This document shows positions 43,701 to 55,429 of a DNA stretch of 64,000 bases, one piece after another. The notes under the pieces are model-generated. The model was not told the origin of the DNA. It saw only the letters and a program-made list of their open reading frames with translations, and did not search any database. The position numbers and the translations under genes were made by a program. Origin of the DNA: an uncultured Verrucomicrobiota bacterium (GTDB taxonomy: Bacteria; Verrucomicrobiota; Verrucomicrobiia; Limisphaerales; UBA9464). How positions within the stretch are numbered: position 1 is the stretch's first letter; the number at the start of each line of letters is the position of its first letter. Location: the NCBI GenBank assembly GCA_903907995.1, contig CAIVQH010000031.1, forward strand, positions 205,277 to 269,276, read 5' to 3'.

Positions 43701-44636
43701 GCGACCGTCACCATCCACCCGCCGCCCGCCTACGTGCTGCTCACCAACGGCCTCGTGCTGCACCTGCCGTTCGACGGGAGCGTCGCCGACAGCTCCGGCC
43801 GCCGGAACACCGCCACCGCCGTCGGCGCACCGGCCTACGTGACCGGCAAGATCGGCACCCAGGCGCTCGACTACAAAACCACGGTGACTGACGGCACGGT
43901 CAGCGGCTCCTACGTGGACCTGGGCGCCCCCGCCGATCTGGCCATCGGGGCCGGCGACAGCTTCTCGGTCGCCTTCTGGATCCGCTTCACGGGCCTGCCG
44001 GGCGACCTGCCCTTCCTGGGCAACACCAAGAACTCCTACGGCGACACCGGCATCGACTTCGCGCCGTCCTACAACCAGGGAAGCTGGTCCTGGTACCTGA
44101 ACGACGGCAACGGCACCACTGCCGGCCTGTATTCGCCGACGCAGAAGAACCTGAATGACGGCGAATGGCACCATCTCGTGCACGTCTTCAACCGCTCGGG
44201 CAACGCCCTGACCTACGTGGACGGCACGCTGGCCAACGCGACCGACATCAGCGCGCTGGCCGGTGCCGATCTCACCAACGGCGGCCAGTCCTGGGAAATC
44301 GGCCAGGCCAACAGTGGCGCCTATGCCGAACCCGGCGAGTTCGCCCTCGACGACCTCGGCTTCTGGCGGCGGGCGCTGACGGATTATGAGGCGCGCGCCA
44401 TCTACATCGTGGGCAGCCAGTATGGGCGCAGCTTCGACGTCACCGGCCCGACCGACGTCGCGCTGACCTTCCAGTTCGATGGCAGCGCAGTGACGGTGGG
44501 ATGGCCCTCCGGCACGCTGCAATCGGCCCCGACCGTTACCGGCCCATGGACGGATGTCCCGGGCGCAGCGGCCCCCAGCTACAAGGTCACGCCGGCCGCA
44601 GCGGCGGGCGCCGTGTTCTACCGCGTCAGTTACTGA
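40746..44636 (+). CDS. Giant secreted LamG/Ig-domain protein
   Basis: The 1296-residue protein starts MHSAIPWRRTLTSTALTAALW with a signal peptide. It has four LamG/concanavalin-like modules at about 30-270, 275-500, 680-910 and 1005-1230, each opening with a phrase like VGYWKLDET, LLYYRLNE, IAYWKLNET or VLHLPFDGS and containing a WYHVVVTYD or WSFITASV strand. Ig-like modules (FSLQPVAPPGSLFEGDSVTF, TCxWY-like SYKWYRG and TYQWFHG) lie between. It ends with the module LQSAPTVTGPWTDV ... AVFYRVSY. Such proteins bind carbohydrate or act as adhesins. No catalytic residues are visible. A strong terminator follows. Confidence 0.9.
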   Translation: MHSAIPWRRTLTSTALTAALWVSSETPLRADYQSSLQALNPVGYWKLDETNSVPNNLALNSGSAGSLGTGYYLSDGTPGLIHPTPGALAGSSDTAATFGGNPQYVVVPNNPAFNVQGSFTAEAWIQPSADPTGLTSPLSYSQAGDPRNGWFLYQNNVASQGWELRMFKNSHLDRSLDISGGDVPVTGTWYHVVVTYDAAANLTKLYVNGAMVASGQPAGYVPNINGNFTIGARSDGAFNYVGSVDEVAWYDHALTATAITSHYQNGTSASPAIAYDTLVKQETPLLYYRLNEPEFVPPTTLPLAANLGSWGATGAASYDIGTTPGVDGIPGGGFAAANKAVGINGRSGSVIIPAGQPLVTDTVTYTAWVKPSQAQASFSAVLFQRGGAGTATGFGFGDQGDIRMHWEDTEYDWVPGLAIPTGVWSFITASVTPTNTTLSVNGVFKTHDATHTPHDFSTDPINIGLDPTGGRVFNGSIDEVAVFDKALTTNQLAALYAAAQLPPAFSLQPVAPPGSLFEGDSVTFTVAAVGSPTVSYKWYRGATTVTNGTTLSLPNLSTGASGTYFAVASNPYGITTSAPVTLTIVAGPPVIFTAPTDLAVYPGGTAKFKVTAGGSLPLTYQWFHGTTAITGATASSVSIPEISAADSGAYSVVTTNPYGSVTNLAALSSLPIDTTYASQVLSSGPIAYWKLNETAGTVFADSVQGRDGTFNATVTTGVAGPRPATDAGFASTNTAFSFNGTTSDMTAPALNLGVKTVTFTAWFNPAVVQADNAGLLFCRGTLTAAAGIDFSPGGDLGYTWNNSDKTYNWPSGLTPTVGAWNFVALVIEANQATMYLDAGSGLISSVNADVAHSPEAFDAVLHFGTDPLGNRLFQGALDEVAIFGHALSAAEIQRLHDAGVAGTATPVPVTILQDPVGADTLEGSTVTLTATVQGSQPLTYQWQKGTQDIPGAVRSTLTLANTTAADSGTYRLVVSQGATKATSATATVTIHPPPAYVLLTNGLVLHLPFDGSVADSSGRRNTATAVGAPAYVTGKIGTQALDYKTTVTDGTVSGSYVDLGAPADLAIGAGDSFSVAFWIRFTGLPGDLPFLGNTKNSYGDTGIDFAPSYNQGSWSWYLNDGNGTTAGLYSPTQKNLNDGEWHHLVHVFNRSGNALTYVDGTLANATDISALAGADLTNGGQSWEIGQANSGAYAEPGEFALDDLGFWRRALTDYEARAIYIVGSQYGRSFDVTGPTDVALTFQFDGSAVTVGWPSGTLQSAPTVTGPWTDVPGAAAPSYKVTPAAAAGAVFYRVSY

Positions 44637-44664
44637 CGGCCTCCCGAGGTCGTTGGCAGAGCAG

Positions 44665-44696
44665 ATGCAGGGGCTTCGGCCCCTGCATTTTTATTT
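44665..44696 (+). terminator. Strong UUCG rho-independent terminator
   Basis: A perfect 10-bp stem, 44665-44674 with 44679-44688, is closed by the very stable TTCG tetraloop and followed by a T-rich tail (TTTTATTT). It lies 29 bases after the stop of the LamG gene. Confidence 0.95.
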
Positions 44697-44815
44697 CTGC
44701 GGATGCTGCCGACGATGGGGGCGGAAAAGCCCGGGCGGTGAAGATGGCTGAAGTATGCGTCCGTATGGCAGGGAGGGCAGTGCCCATCCCGGACCGACCG
44801 GCGCTTTACCACGCC

Positions 44816-44847
44816 GCGCTGAAAGCGCGCCCGAGGAATGCCCGGGC
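44816..44847. repeat. Dispersed palindromic repeat, second copy
   Basis: The sequence GCGCTGAAAGCGCG...AGGAATGCC here matches 331-362 (about 27 of 32 positions by eye). It is a small dyad placed just downstream of the gspK stop. Confidence 0.7.
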
Positions 44848-44852
44848 ACCCC

Positions 44853-45926
44853 TCACAGTGCGCGGAACACGAGCATCAGGTAGTTCCGGCCGCCGCCCGG
44901 CCGCTGGATGGTGCCGATGAAGTGACCGACGCTGCGGCCGTAGTGCGCCTCGACATGGACCTCGAACGTGGTGCTGAGGCTGGTGAAATTGGCCGGCGGC
45001 GCATTGGGTCCCAGCAGCCTGGCAATTTCCGCCGGGTTCTTGGCCGGATCATCGTCCCCGGTGCCGTCCACGCCGTCCGGCCCGGCACGGATCTGGATGA
45101 TCTGCCGCGCCAGGTTGGCGTCGCCCCGGAGCACAACCTGCAGCACCGCCTCCGAGGCCGTGTTGATGTTCACCTGCGCGGAGGACAGGGCGCAGAAAAG
45201 ATCCACCAGCCCGTGCGGCGACCCCGCCTCCGCCGTCGGCACCGGGCCACGCACGCCGGGGACGGTGGGGGCCGCGCCGTAATACAGCTCCGGGGTGATG
45301 CCCTTGATCTTCAGCAGCTCGGCGATGTCGTCGATCGGGCCGTTTTTGGCACGGTACGGCGGGTCCTGCCGCAGGTAGTAATCGGTGCTCTCGGCCCCGC
45401 CGCCGGCGGTGGGCGTGTCGTCGCGGTCCTTCCAATCGGTGAGGGCCGCGTGGATGGCGCTGGCGTCCGAGGCGCCGGCGCCGGCGAGGTTCATCGCGGT
45501 CTCGATCATCCGGGCGTCGGCGGTGTTGATGTTGATCTTGCGCTCCGCGTCCACGATGCGGATCGCGACCCAGCTGTCGGGGCCGATCTCGATGTGGGAA
45601 AGGTCGATGCCCTCGAAGGGGTTCTCGGCCTGGTCGGGATCACCGGGCCCGCCGGCCCAGAACTGCCGGAGCGTGTTGCAGCCCTGGTTGCCGGGCATGC
45701 GCTGCTGCTCCGAGAGCACCCATTTCGCGAATTCAACGCCGGAGAGGCCGAGCCATTCCAGCTCGCCGGTCGCGTCAGTGTTGTTGGCCAGCCGGGTTTC
45801 CACCCGCATCGAGTAGGCGAAGGCCGCGGCCATGCCCGCCATCGCAACCAGCGTGAGCATGACAATGACCAGGGCGACACCCCTGCGGGCGCCCAAATGC
45901 CGGCGACGTTGGAAGTTTACACGCAT
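44853..45926 (-). CDS. gspK: Type II secretion minor pseudopilin GspK
   Basis: The 357-residue protein has the pseudopilin start ARRG followed by VALVIVMLTLVAMAGM. The cleavage-site glycine is followed by a chain lacking Glu at +5, as is characteristic for GspK. The large periplasmic part contains the two GspK-type helix regions ININTADARMI and VNINTASEAVLQ, ERKININTAD and the GPIDDIAELLKIKGI turn. GspK caps the pseudopilus tip with GspI and GspJ. It follows gspJ by 6 bases. Last gene in the row. Confidence 0.9.
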   Translation of the reverse strand: MRVNFQRRRHLGARRGVALVIVMLTLVAMAGMAAAFAYSMRVETRLANNTDATGELEWLGLSGVEFAKWVLSEQQRMPGNQGCNTLRQFWAGGPGDPDQAENPFEGIDLSHIEIGPDSWVAIRIVDAERKININTADARMIETAMNLAGAGASDASAIHAALTDWKDRDDTPTAGGGAESTDYYLRQDPPYRAKNGPIDDIAELLKIKGITPELYYGAAPTVPGVRGPVPTAEAGSPHGLVDLFCALSSAQVNINTASEAVLQVVLRGDANLARQIIQIRAGPDGVDGTGDDDPAKNPAEIARLLGPNAPPANFTSLSTTFEVHVEAHYGRSVGHFIGTIQRPGGGRNYLMLVFRAL

Positions 45927-45932
45927 GGCCGG

Positions 45933-46634
45933 TCAGCGGAGTGGGGGCGGAGCGCCCGGCCCCGGGGACTGCGCGTTTGCCGGCACCGTGCCGGAGGGGA
46001 TGCGGACCACCCGGGTCACGAGCTGTTCGGGCTGCTTGGCGTAGCGCCCGGTCGCCCCGAGCCCGAGGGTGACGCGCACGACGGCGGGAAGCTGGTTGGT
46101 GAAGAGCCATTCCGGCACGTACTCGCCCTTGCGCCCGTCCCAGAACTCAAGCTGGAACACGCTCACATCCTTGGCGAGCACGATGGGATAGGTCTCGAAC
46201 TCATCCTCGGGCGGTGAGAGCAGCGAATTCTGCCGCACCACCAGCTGGTTGTTGTCGTCCACCAGGAAGGTCACACGCCGCAGCCGTTCGCCATTGAAAA
46301 AGCCGCTGCCGGGGAACGTCGTGCTGAGGCTCGTGGCAAAGCTCAGCGCGCCGAAGGAGCCGCTGGTGTCCACGACGAAGGAATACAGCGCCGCGTTGGC
46401 CTGGAAGAGCTGCGCGCCGGTGAGCGCCTGCTCCACCGACTGCACCGCCATGCGCGAGCGCTGCGCGTCGGTGGCCAGCTTCAGCGTCACCCGGCTGCTC
46501 TGCGTGATGATCCGCCACATGCCGTACAGCGACGTCAGGATCATGGTGAAGATGAACATCGCCACCAGCACCTCAATGAGGGTGAAGGCGTCGCGCGTCC
46601 GCCGCGCGGCCGGCAGGGTCCGGGGCGCGTTCAC
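45933..46634 (-). CDS. gspJ: Type II secretion minor pseudopilin GspJ
   Basis: The 233-residue protein has a prepilin start TRDAFTLIEVLVAMFIFTMIL, with Ala rather than the usual Gly before the Phe, and Glu at +5. The rest is a beta-rich periplasmic domain (SSRVTLKLATDAQRSRMAVQS, LRRVTFLVDDNNQLVVRQN, VSVFQLEFWDG) as in GspJ, plus a Pro-rich tail. It overlaps gspI by 4 bases. Confidence 0.85.
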   Translation of the reverse strand: MNAPRTLPAARRTRDAFTLIEVLVAMFIFTMILTSLYGMWRIITQSSRVTLKLATDAQRSRMAVQSVEQALTGAQLFQANAALYSFVVDTSGSFGALSFATSLSTTFPGSGFFNGERLRRVTFLVDDNNQLVVRQNSLLSPPEDEFETYPIVLAKDVSVFQLEFWDGRKGEYVPEWLFTNQLPAVVRVTLGLGATGRYAKQPEQLVTRVVRIPSGTVPANAQSPGPGAPPPLR

Positions 46635-47032
46635 CGGAAGCCTTTCTGCGGCGAGTCGGGCCGGAACAGCAGGATCGACATCTTCGATTCCGTCGCCTGC
46701 CGGTCGGAGGCGGACCAGACGGAAAAATCGACCCGAAAAAGCCCGTTCGTCATCACCTGCGTGATCTCGCGCTGCCAGACGTAGCCGGGGTGGAATTCGC
46801 CGAAGTCCCCGGAATCGAACCCCTCCTCGAGCCGGTTCGTGAGCGACAGCTCCGCCGCGACACTCGTGGCGTCCACGTGCATGCGGTTCAGCGCCCGGGC
46901 ATTGCGGATGCTCGTCGAGCAGAGCAGCAGGACGCCCATCAGCCCGATCGCCAGGACCATCGAGGCGACGAGCACCTCGATCAGCGTGAAGGCCCGGAGC
47001 CCCCGGCGTGCGGCTGACCGTTGGAGCCTCAT
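46631..47032 (-). CDS. gspI: Type II secretion minor pseudopilin GspI
   Basis: The 133-residue protein begins MRLQRSAARRGLRAFTLIEVLVASMVLAIGLMG, again with Ala at -1 and Glu at +5 of the cleavage site. A short periplasmic domain follows (LNRMHVDATSVAAELSLTNR, VDFSVWSASD). Size and order F-H-I-J-K identify it as GspI. It overlaps both neighbours by 4 bases. Confidence 0.85.
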   Translation of the reverse strand: MRLQRSAARRGLRAFTLIEVLVASMVLAIGLMGVLLLCSTSIRNARALNRMHVDATSVAAELSLTNRLEEGFDSGDFGEFHPGYVWQREITQVMTNGLFRVDFSVWSASDRQATESKMSILLFRPDSPQKGFR

Positions 47033-47637
47033 TTGGCGGCCTCCACGGTGACCTGCCCGGTCACCAGATCGGTGGTGATGTGCAGGGTCTCGCGATGCTG
47101 GTAGTCGAGGTCCGAGACCAGCTCGGATGAGGTGCCGTTCGGGTAGAAGCGGATCGCCGCCATGCCGGCATCCTGCTGCCCGCGCACGCCCGCGTCGAAG
47201 ATCACGTGCCGGTCGATGGCGAGGTAGCGGAAGGCGACGTCGTCGGGAAACTCCGAGTGAAACATGGGCCGGCGAGCCACCTCCGAGCCGCTGCCGCTGG
47301 CCGGCGGGGGGGTGTTCTCGCTGGCAATGCTCTCAAACTCGCGCAGCGGGGCCGGTTCGACGCGCATCTCCATGGAGTCCTTGTTGTCCAGCACCACAAA
47401 GGCCACCTGGAAGGGGCGTCCCGTGAAGATCGCCCGCGCCCGGGCCTCATTGCAGGCCTCGATCAGGGCGTTGGTCGCCCGCACCAGCGGCGGCTTCTGC
47501 GCCGCCTTCAGGGCCGGGATCGCGATCAGCAGCATCAGCGCCCCGATCGCGATGGCCACCATCAGCTCGATCAGCGTGAAGCCGCGGGGGGCCGCGCGCG
47601 AGCGGCACCGGGTCCGGGTTCGGGGCCGCGAGTTCAT
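47029..47637 (-). CDS. gspH: Type II secretion pseudopilin GspH-like
   Basis: The 202-residue protein starts at the ATG at 47635-47637; the prepilin site is RGFTLIELMVAIAIGALML with canonical Gly. It has NALIEACNEARARAIFTGRPFQVAFVV, the GspH/FimT-type helix-strand, then a beta-rich domain. It is longer than most GspH proteins, owing to an insertion with a PPPASGSGSE loop. It overlaps gspF and gspI by 4 bases each. Confidence 0.82.
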   Translation of the reverse strand: MNSRPRTRTRCRSRAAPRGFTLIELMVAIAIGALMLLIAIPALKAAQKPPLVRATNALIEACNEARARAIFTGRPFQVAFVVLDNKDSMEMRVEPAPLREFESIASENTPPPASGSGSEVARRPMFHSEFPDDVAFRYLAIDRHVIFDAGVRGQQDAGMAAIRFYPNGTSSELVSDLDYQHRETLHITTDLVTGQVTVEAAK

Positions 47638-48896
47638 CGCTGGAGGTTCTGGGTGATGGCGAACATCGCCGACATCACGCTCAGCAGCAGGAAGCCGACG
47701 ACGATGGCGATGCCCACGATCATGGCGGGCTCGATCAGGTTGGTCATCGCGCGCAGGGCCAGCGTGAGCTCGCGCTCGTAGGTTTCGGCCACGTTCTCCA
47801 GCGCGCCGGGGATGTCGCCGGTCTCCTCGCCGATGCGGAGCAGGTCGATCATGAGCTGCGGGAAGAGGCCGCTCTTGGCGAGCGGCTGCGCAAGCGTCTT
47901 GCCGTCGGTGACGCCCTCGCGGGTCTTCGCGATGGCCTCGGCGACGACGACGTTGGGCACGATCTGCTCGGTGATCCGCAGGGCCTGCAGCACGGGCACA
48001 CCGTTGTGCAGCAGCGTGCCGAGCGTGCGCGCGAACTGGCCGAAGAGGTTCAGCCGGATCACGCCGCCGAAGATCGGCAGGCGCAGCAGGAAGCGGTCGA
48101 TCGTGTGCCGTCCCTCGGAGGAGGCGTGATAGCGCCGGAAAAGGATCAGGAGGAGGGTGCCCACGATCGGGAACAGCCACCACCACCGCGTGAGGAAATG
48201 GCTCGCGCTGATGAGGAACCGCGTCGTCGCCGGCAGCTCAACGCCCTGGAGGCTCTCGAAGAGCGTCATGAACTTCGGCAGCATCGCCGTCATGAAGAAG
48301 ATCACGAGCGCAAAGCCGACAAAGCAGACGACGAGCGGGTAGATCATCGCCGACTTGAACTTCGACTGCACCTCGGCGAAACGCTCGAAGTGCGCCGCCT
48401 GCCGCCGCAGCACCTCCTCCAGCGCGCCGCTCTGCTCGCCGGCGCGGACCATGTTCACGACGATGGGCGGGAAAACGTCTGACTGCTTGGCCATCGCGTC
48501 GGACAGCGAGCGGCCCTCGGTGACATCCTGGCGCAGCATCTTGGGCACCTCGCTGGGGATGCCCTTGGAGGTGAGGCTGCACATGCTGTTCAGTGCCATG
48601 GTGAGCGGCATGCCGGCGCGGAGCAGGTTCGCGAGCTGCTGCGTGAAGGTGGCCATCTCCTGCAGCTTCGGCTTGCGCCGCCGGCGGGCAAACAGCCGCA
48701 GGCCGCCGGGCAGGGACGCCCCGGCCCCGCCTGCCTTGGGGCCGGCCTTGGCGCCACCTTTGGCCGCCTCGACCTTCACCGGGAAAAGCCCGAGCTTCTC
48801 GATGTGGCTGAGCGCGACCGCGCGGTCAGCCACATCGAGCAGCCCTTCCACGAGTTCGCCGGAGCGTCGGCGGGCCTGGTAATTGAACTGCGGCAT
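47634..48896 (-). CDS. gspF: Type II secretion inner-membrane platform protein GspF
   Basis: The 420-residue protein starts at the ATG at 48894-48896 (MPQFNYQARRRSGELVEG). The N-terminal T2SF-related region precedes two GspF domains, each with a MATFTQQLANLLRAGMPLTMAL or FARTLGTLLHNGVPVLQAL opening and a RAGEQSGALEEVL or RIGEETGDIPGAL motif. Three transmembrane helices are present (CFVGFALVIFFMTAML; LFPIVGTLLLILF; IVGIAIVVGFLLLSVM). It forms the platform that contacts the GspE ATPase. Residues 48-70 form an Ala/Gly/Lys-rich spacer. First gene of the block; gspE is not in the window. Confidence 0.93.
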   Translation of the reverse strand: MPQFNYQARRRSGELVEGLLDVADRAVALSHIEKLGLFPVKVEAAKGGAKAGPKAGGAGASLPGGLRLFARRRRKPKLQEMATFTQQLANLLRAGMPLTMALNSMCSLTSKGIPSEVPKMLRQDVTEGRSLSDAMAKQSDVFPPIVVNMVRAGEQSGALEEVLRRQAAHFERFAEVQSKFKSAMIYPLVVCFVGFALVIFFMTAMLPKFMTLFESLQGVELPATTRFLISASHFLTRWWWLFPIVGTLLLILFRRYHASSEGRHTIDRFLLRLPIFGGVIRLNLFGQFARTLGTLLHNGVPVLQALRITEQIVPNVVVAEAIAKTREGVTDGKTLAQPLAKSGLFPQLMIDLLRIGEETGDIPGALENVAETYERELTLALRAMTNLIEPAMIVGIAIVVGFLLLSVMSAMFAITQNLQR

Positions 48897-49071
48897 AAAC
48901 GTTCCCTGAATGCATACCCGCCCGGCGGCAAAAGTTCCACCCCGGCCCGCCGCTAAAAACACCGGCCCCGACCGGAAGATTGCCGGCGGCGGCACAAATG
49001 GATGGCGGGGTGGCGGATTCCCCGTAAATTTCTTCCGTCCAAGGCCACTGGACTCGCTTTACCCGGTCCGC

Positions 49072-49596
49072 ATGAATCCAGCCAACCCGCAGCGCCTGAC
49101 GGTGACGGTCAACCCCGGCCTGCGGGACATGGTCGCCGGCCAACTGGCCCATGCGGGCCAGTCCCGCAGCGTCCAGGTTTTATACGTGGTGACCTGCCTG
49201 GGGATTGTCGCCGCCGCCTGGATGATGCTCCAACAAGGACAGAGCGCCGTAAACGCGATGCTATTCGTTCAATTCATGGGCCTGCTTCTGACTGTTTACC
49301 CATTGGTGCTGGTCACCTTGCTGATGTACCAGCGCCGCCGAAGCTGCAAACTCGCCCTCGGGCCTTTTTCCTACACTTTCGACCCCCTCGGCATGGAGAT
49401 CAGCGGCCGCCTGTCGCACCAGCGGATCGCCTGGGAAGGCGTCCGTCGAATACGCCGGGCCTTCGGTTTCGTCCTCGTGATGACCGATCTGGGCTGGCCT
49501 TTTGTCATCCCCCTCCGGCAGGTGGACAATCCACATTTCTTCGAGGACCTGCGCGCCCTCGCCGGCACGCAGACAGATTTCGGGCCGGGCCAATAG
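49072..49596 (+). CDS. YcxB-like membrane protein
   Basis: The 174-residue protein starts at ATG 49072 (MNPANPQRLTVTVNPGL). Two transmembrane helices (LYVVTCLGIVAAAWMML; LFVQFMGLLLTVYPLVL) are followed by a small beta domain YTFDPLGMEISGRLSHQRIAWEGVRRI... FVIPLRQV that fits the YcxB-like C-terminal family, in which the second half sits on the cytoplasmic side. Function unknown. It is divergent from gspF across 175 bases and converges with the hybrid kinase, 19 bases apart. Confidence 0.78.
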   Translation: MNPANPQRLTVTVNPGLRDMVAGQLAHAGQSRSVQVLYVVTCLGIVAAAWMMLQQGQSAVNAMLFVQFMGLLLTVYPLVLVTLLMYQRRRSCKLALGPFSYTFDPLGMEISGRLSHQRIAWEGVRRIRRAFGFVLVMTDLGWPFVIPLRQVDNPHFFEDLRALAGTQTDFGPGQ

Positions 49597-49615
49597 GCAC
49601 TGGTCTCCCGCCACT

Positions 49616-53584
<3,969 letters not shown>

Positions 53585-53889
53585 GGGCAAGCCGTCTGGG
53601 TGAATATCGGCGGTTCGGTCGGCAATGTTAAGGGCGTGGCCACGCTTTTCTAGCGGCTGCCGGCGCCCGCCGTCATCCCCGAAATTGCCCGGCCACCGCC
53701 CGACTGGATGCGGGGAAACGGCAAGATCTTCGACCTGATTCCCATGGACGACGGTCGCCTCACACCGCCCCGGCTGGTCCACTTTTTCGAATCCCACTCG
53801 GCATTTTCCCTAATACTGGCTAGGCAAGTGGAAATATCCCTTCGATTCCCCTTGCCGTGATCAGCCCCAAGGCGTCAGAAAGACGGAAC
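53585..53889. other. Divergent intergenic region between hybrid kinase and hydroxylase
   Basis: This 305-base gap holds the expected promoters of both genes. Apart from an AT-rich stretch around 53795-53845, which could belong to the hydroxylase promoter, I see nothing recognisable. Confidence 0.4.
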
Positions 53890-54531
53890 ATGTCTGGCAC
53901 TTTTTACTTCTGGCTTGCCGTTGGCTTCATCGCGGCGGTCATCTGGTCGTCGTTTTTTGAGTGGACGCTGCACCGTTTCATCATGCATCGGCCGCTGGGG
54001 AAATTCGATTATCCCTTCAAATCCCATGCTTTGGTGCATCACCAGATCTTCAAGGCGGATGAGAGCTACCACCTGATCGAGGAGAAGGACAAATGGACCA
54101 TCCCGATGGCGTGGTGGAACGGCCCCGTGCTCGTGCTCCTGTGCCAGTCGCCCTTCGCCCTGATTGCCTGGCTGAGCGGCCATTGGGCGATTTACGGCGG
54201 GGCGGCCATCGCCACCACCGGCTATTTCGCGACCTACGAATATCTCCACTGGTGCATGCACCTGCCCCGCCAGCGCTCGCTGGAGCGGTCCGGCATCTTC
54301 TTCCGCCTCAACGGCCACCACATCCTGCACCACCGCTACATGCACAAGAATTTCAACGTGGTGCTGCCGCTGGCCGACCTGTGCACGGGCACGCTGATCG
54401 TGCGGTCCAAGATCGCCTTTGCTCAGCCTAAGGGCCCGTCTGTGCCCAATCTTCAGCCCCCCACGGAGAAGGTTCCCGCAATCCGGCGCATGCTCCGCTT
54501 CGTTGCGCTCTGCGTCACCGGAGTCCGCTGA
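53890..54531 (+). CDS. Fatty acid hydroxylase/sterol desaturase family protein
   Basis: The 213-residue membrane protein starts at ATG 53890 (MSGTFYFWLAVGFIAAV). It shows histidine motifs of the non-haem diiron hydroxylase/desaturase superfamily: HRFIMHRP, HALVHHQIF and HHILHHRYMH near the C-terminal half, plus CMH at about residue 127. Three or four transmembrane helices surround these. Family members hydroxylate or desaturate fatty acids, sterols or carotenoids; the substrate is not evident. The C-terminal 35 residues are a cytoplasmic tail. It converges with the zinc-motif lipoprotein gene with 24 bases between stops. Confidence 0.82.
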   Translation: MSGTFYFWLAVGFIAAVIWSSFFEWTLHRFIMHRPLGKFDYPFKSHALVHHQIFKADESYHLIEEKDKWTIPMAWWNGPVLVLLCQSPFALIAWLSGHWAIYGGAAIATTGYFATYEYLHWCMHLPRQRSLERSGIFFRLNGHHILHHRYMHKNFNVVLPLADLCTGTLIVRSKIAFAQPKGPSVPNLQPPTEKVPAIRRMLRFVALCVTGVR

Positions 54532-54555
54532 ACCCCGGCCGGTCCGGTTTTCGGC

Positions 54556-55305
54556 TCACTGGGCCGCCGGTTCCGCGAAGTCGTCCTTGCCGACGGTGAT
54601 GAACTGACCGTCGCGGGTGCGGATGAAGGCGCGTTCGCCCAGGTCACTCCGCTTGCCCAGAAACACCCGGCCATCCTTGAGCCGGAGGAGGTCCGGCTGA
54701 CGGTTCAGCACCGGATTGTCGTTCGTCTTCCACGCGGCGGGGATCACCTTCCGTCCCTCGCACAGGTCGCAGGTCACTTTGGCCTTGCCCCCGCAGGTCG
54801 GGCATGGGAGATGGCCGGTGCCGTTGCAGACTTTGCATTTTCCCAACCGGTCCACCTGCCCGTTGCGCACGACGAACACCTCGCCGATGTGGGCCTGACT
54901 GACGTATTGGACTCCTCTGGGCAGGGGAATCACATGCCAGAGCTGATCCGCCGGATAGCCCTCGACCACAGCATGCTCCCACTTGCTGGAGCGCTTCAGG
55001 CAGGGACCGGGGCATTCCACAAAGCCATAACTGCAACCGGTGTGATGGCACATCATCTGGCCTGTGCCCGAGCATTGAAAGCACAGCCGCTGGTCGGCAG
55101 CGGGCACGGGCGGTCCGGCCGGTTTGGCGTCCACCGGCGTTGCCAAACTCGCTGATTCCGCCACCGGCTCCGGCGCGTCGGCAGTCTTCGCAGCGGCGGC
55201 CGGCTCCGACGCTTTCGCGGGCGTCTGGGGTTTCTTCTCCGAGCAACCAACCAGCCCGAAGCCGAGCCAGGCCATGGCCAACAGCCCAACCGCCCGGCGT
55301 TTCAT
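54556..55305 (-). CDS. Lipoprotein with DnaJ-type CxxCxGxG zinc motifs
   Basis: The 249-residue protein starts at the ATG at 55303-55305 (MKRRAVGLLAMAWLGFGLVGC); LVGC is a clear lipobox, so it is anchored in the membrane by lipid. An Ala/Pro/Glu-rich linker follows. The mature domain has repeated cysteine motifs: CFQCSGTGQMMCHH, CGGKAKVTCDLCEGRK and CKVCNGTGHLPCPTC, the CxxCxGxG type of the DnaJ zinc-finger domain. A small SH3-like or beta region with LLRLKDGRVFLGKRSD at the C-terminus may bind a partner. It might help secreted proteins fold; I have no direct evidence. The DnaJ J-domain is absent. Confidence 0.82.
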   Translation of the reverse strand: MKRRAVGLLAMAWLGFGLVGCSEKKPQTPAKASEPAAAAKTADAPEPVAESASLATPVDAKPAGPPVPAADQRLCFQCSGTGQMMCHHTGCSYGFVECPGPCLKRSSKWEHAVVEGYPADQLWHVIPLPRGVQYVSQAHIGEVFVVRNGQVDRLGKCKVCNGTGHLPCPTCGGKAKVTCDLCEGRKVIPAAWKTNDNPVLNRQPDLLRLKDGRVFLGKRSDLGERAFIRTRDGQFITVGKDDFAEPAAQ

Positions 55306-55350
55306 CGTCCGCCTGAGTGGTGGTCGCCCAAATATGTTCATGCTCAAATG

Positions 55351-55429
55351 TCCAGGATCCCAGGTCCAAGGTCCCGGCTCTCACGCGCCGAAACTCCAGA
55401 CCCAAAACCCCAGATCCCAGACCCCGTCT
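55351..55429. repeat. Degenerate heptamer-period repeats after pgi
   Basis: Five imperfect heptamers (TCCAGGA, TCCCAGG, TCCAAGG, TCCCGGC, TCTCACG) occupy 55351-55385. A second set (AACTCCA, GACCCAA, AACCCCA, GATCCCA, GACCCCG) occupies 55392-55426. The second set runs right up to the minus-strand stop of pgi at 55430. The heptamer phase is clear although individual copies are degenerate. Confidence 0.65.

Noticed and set aside
47638..48186. N-terminal extension of gspH
   Set aside because: It would overlap gspF for 550 bases. The prepilin leader begins at the ATG at 47635-47637, exactly 4 bases into gspF's end.
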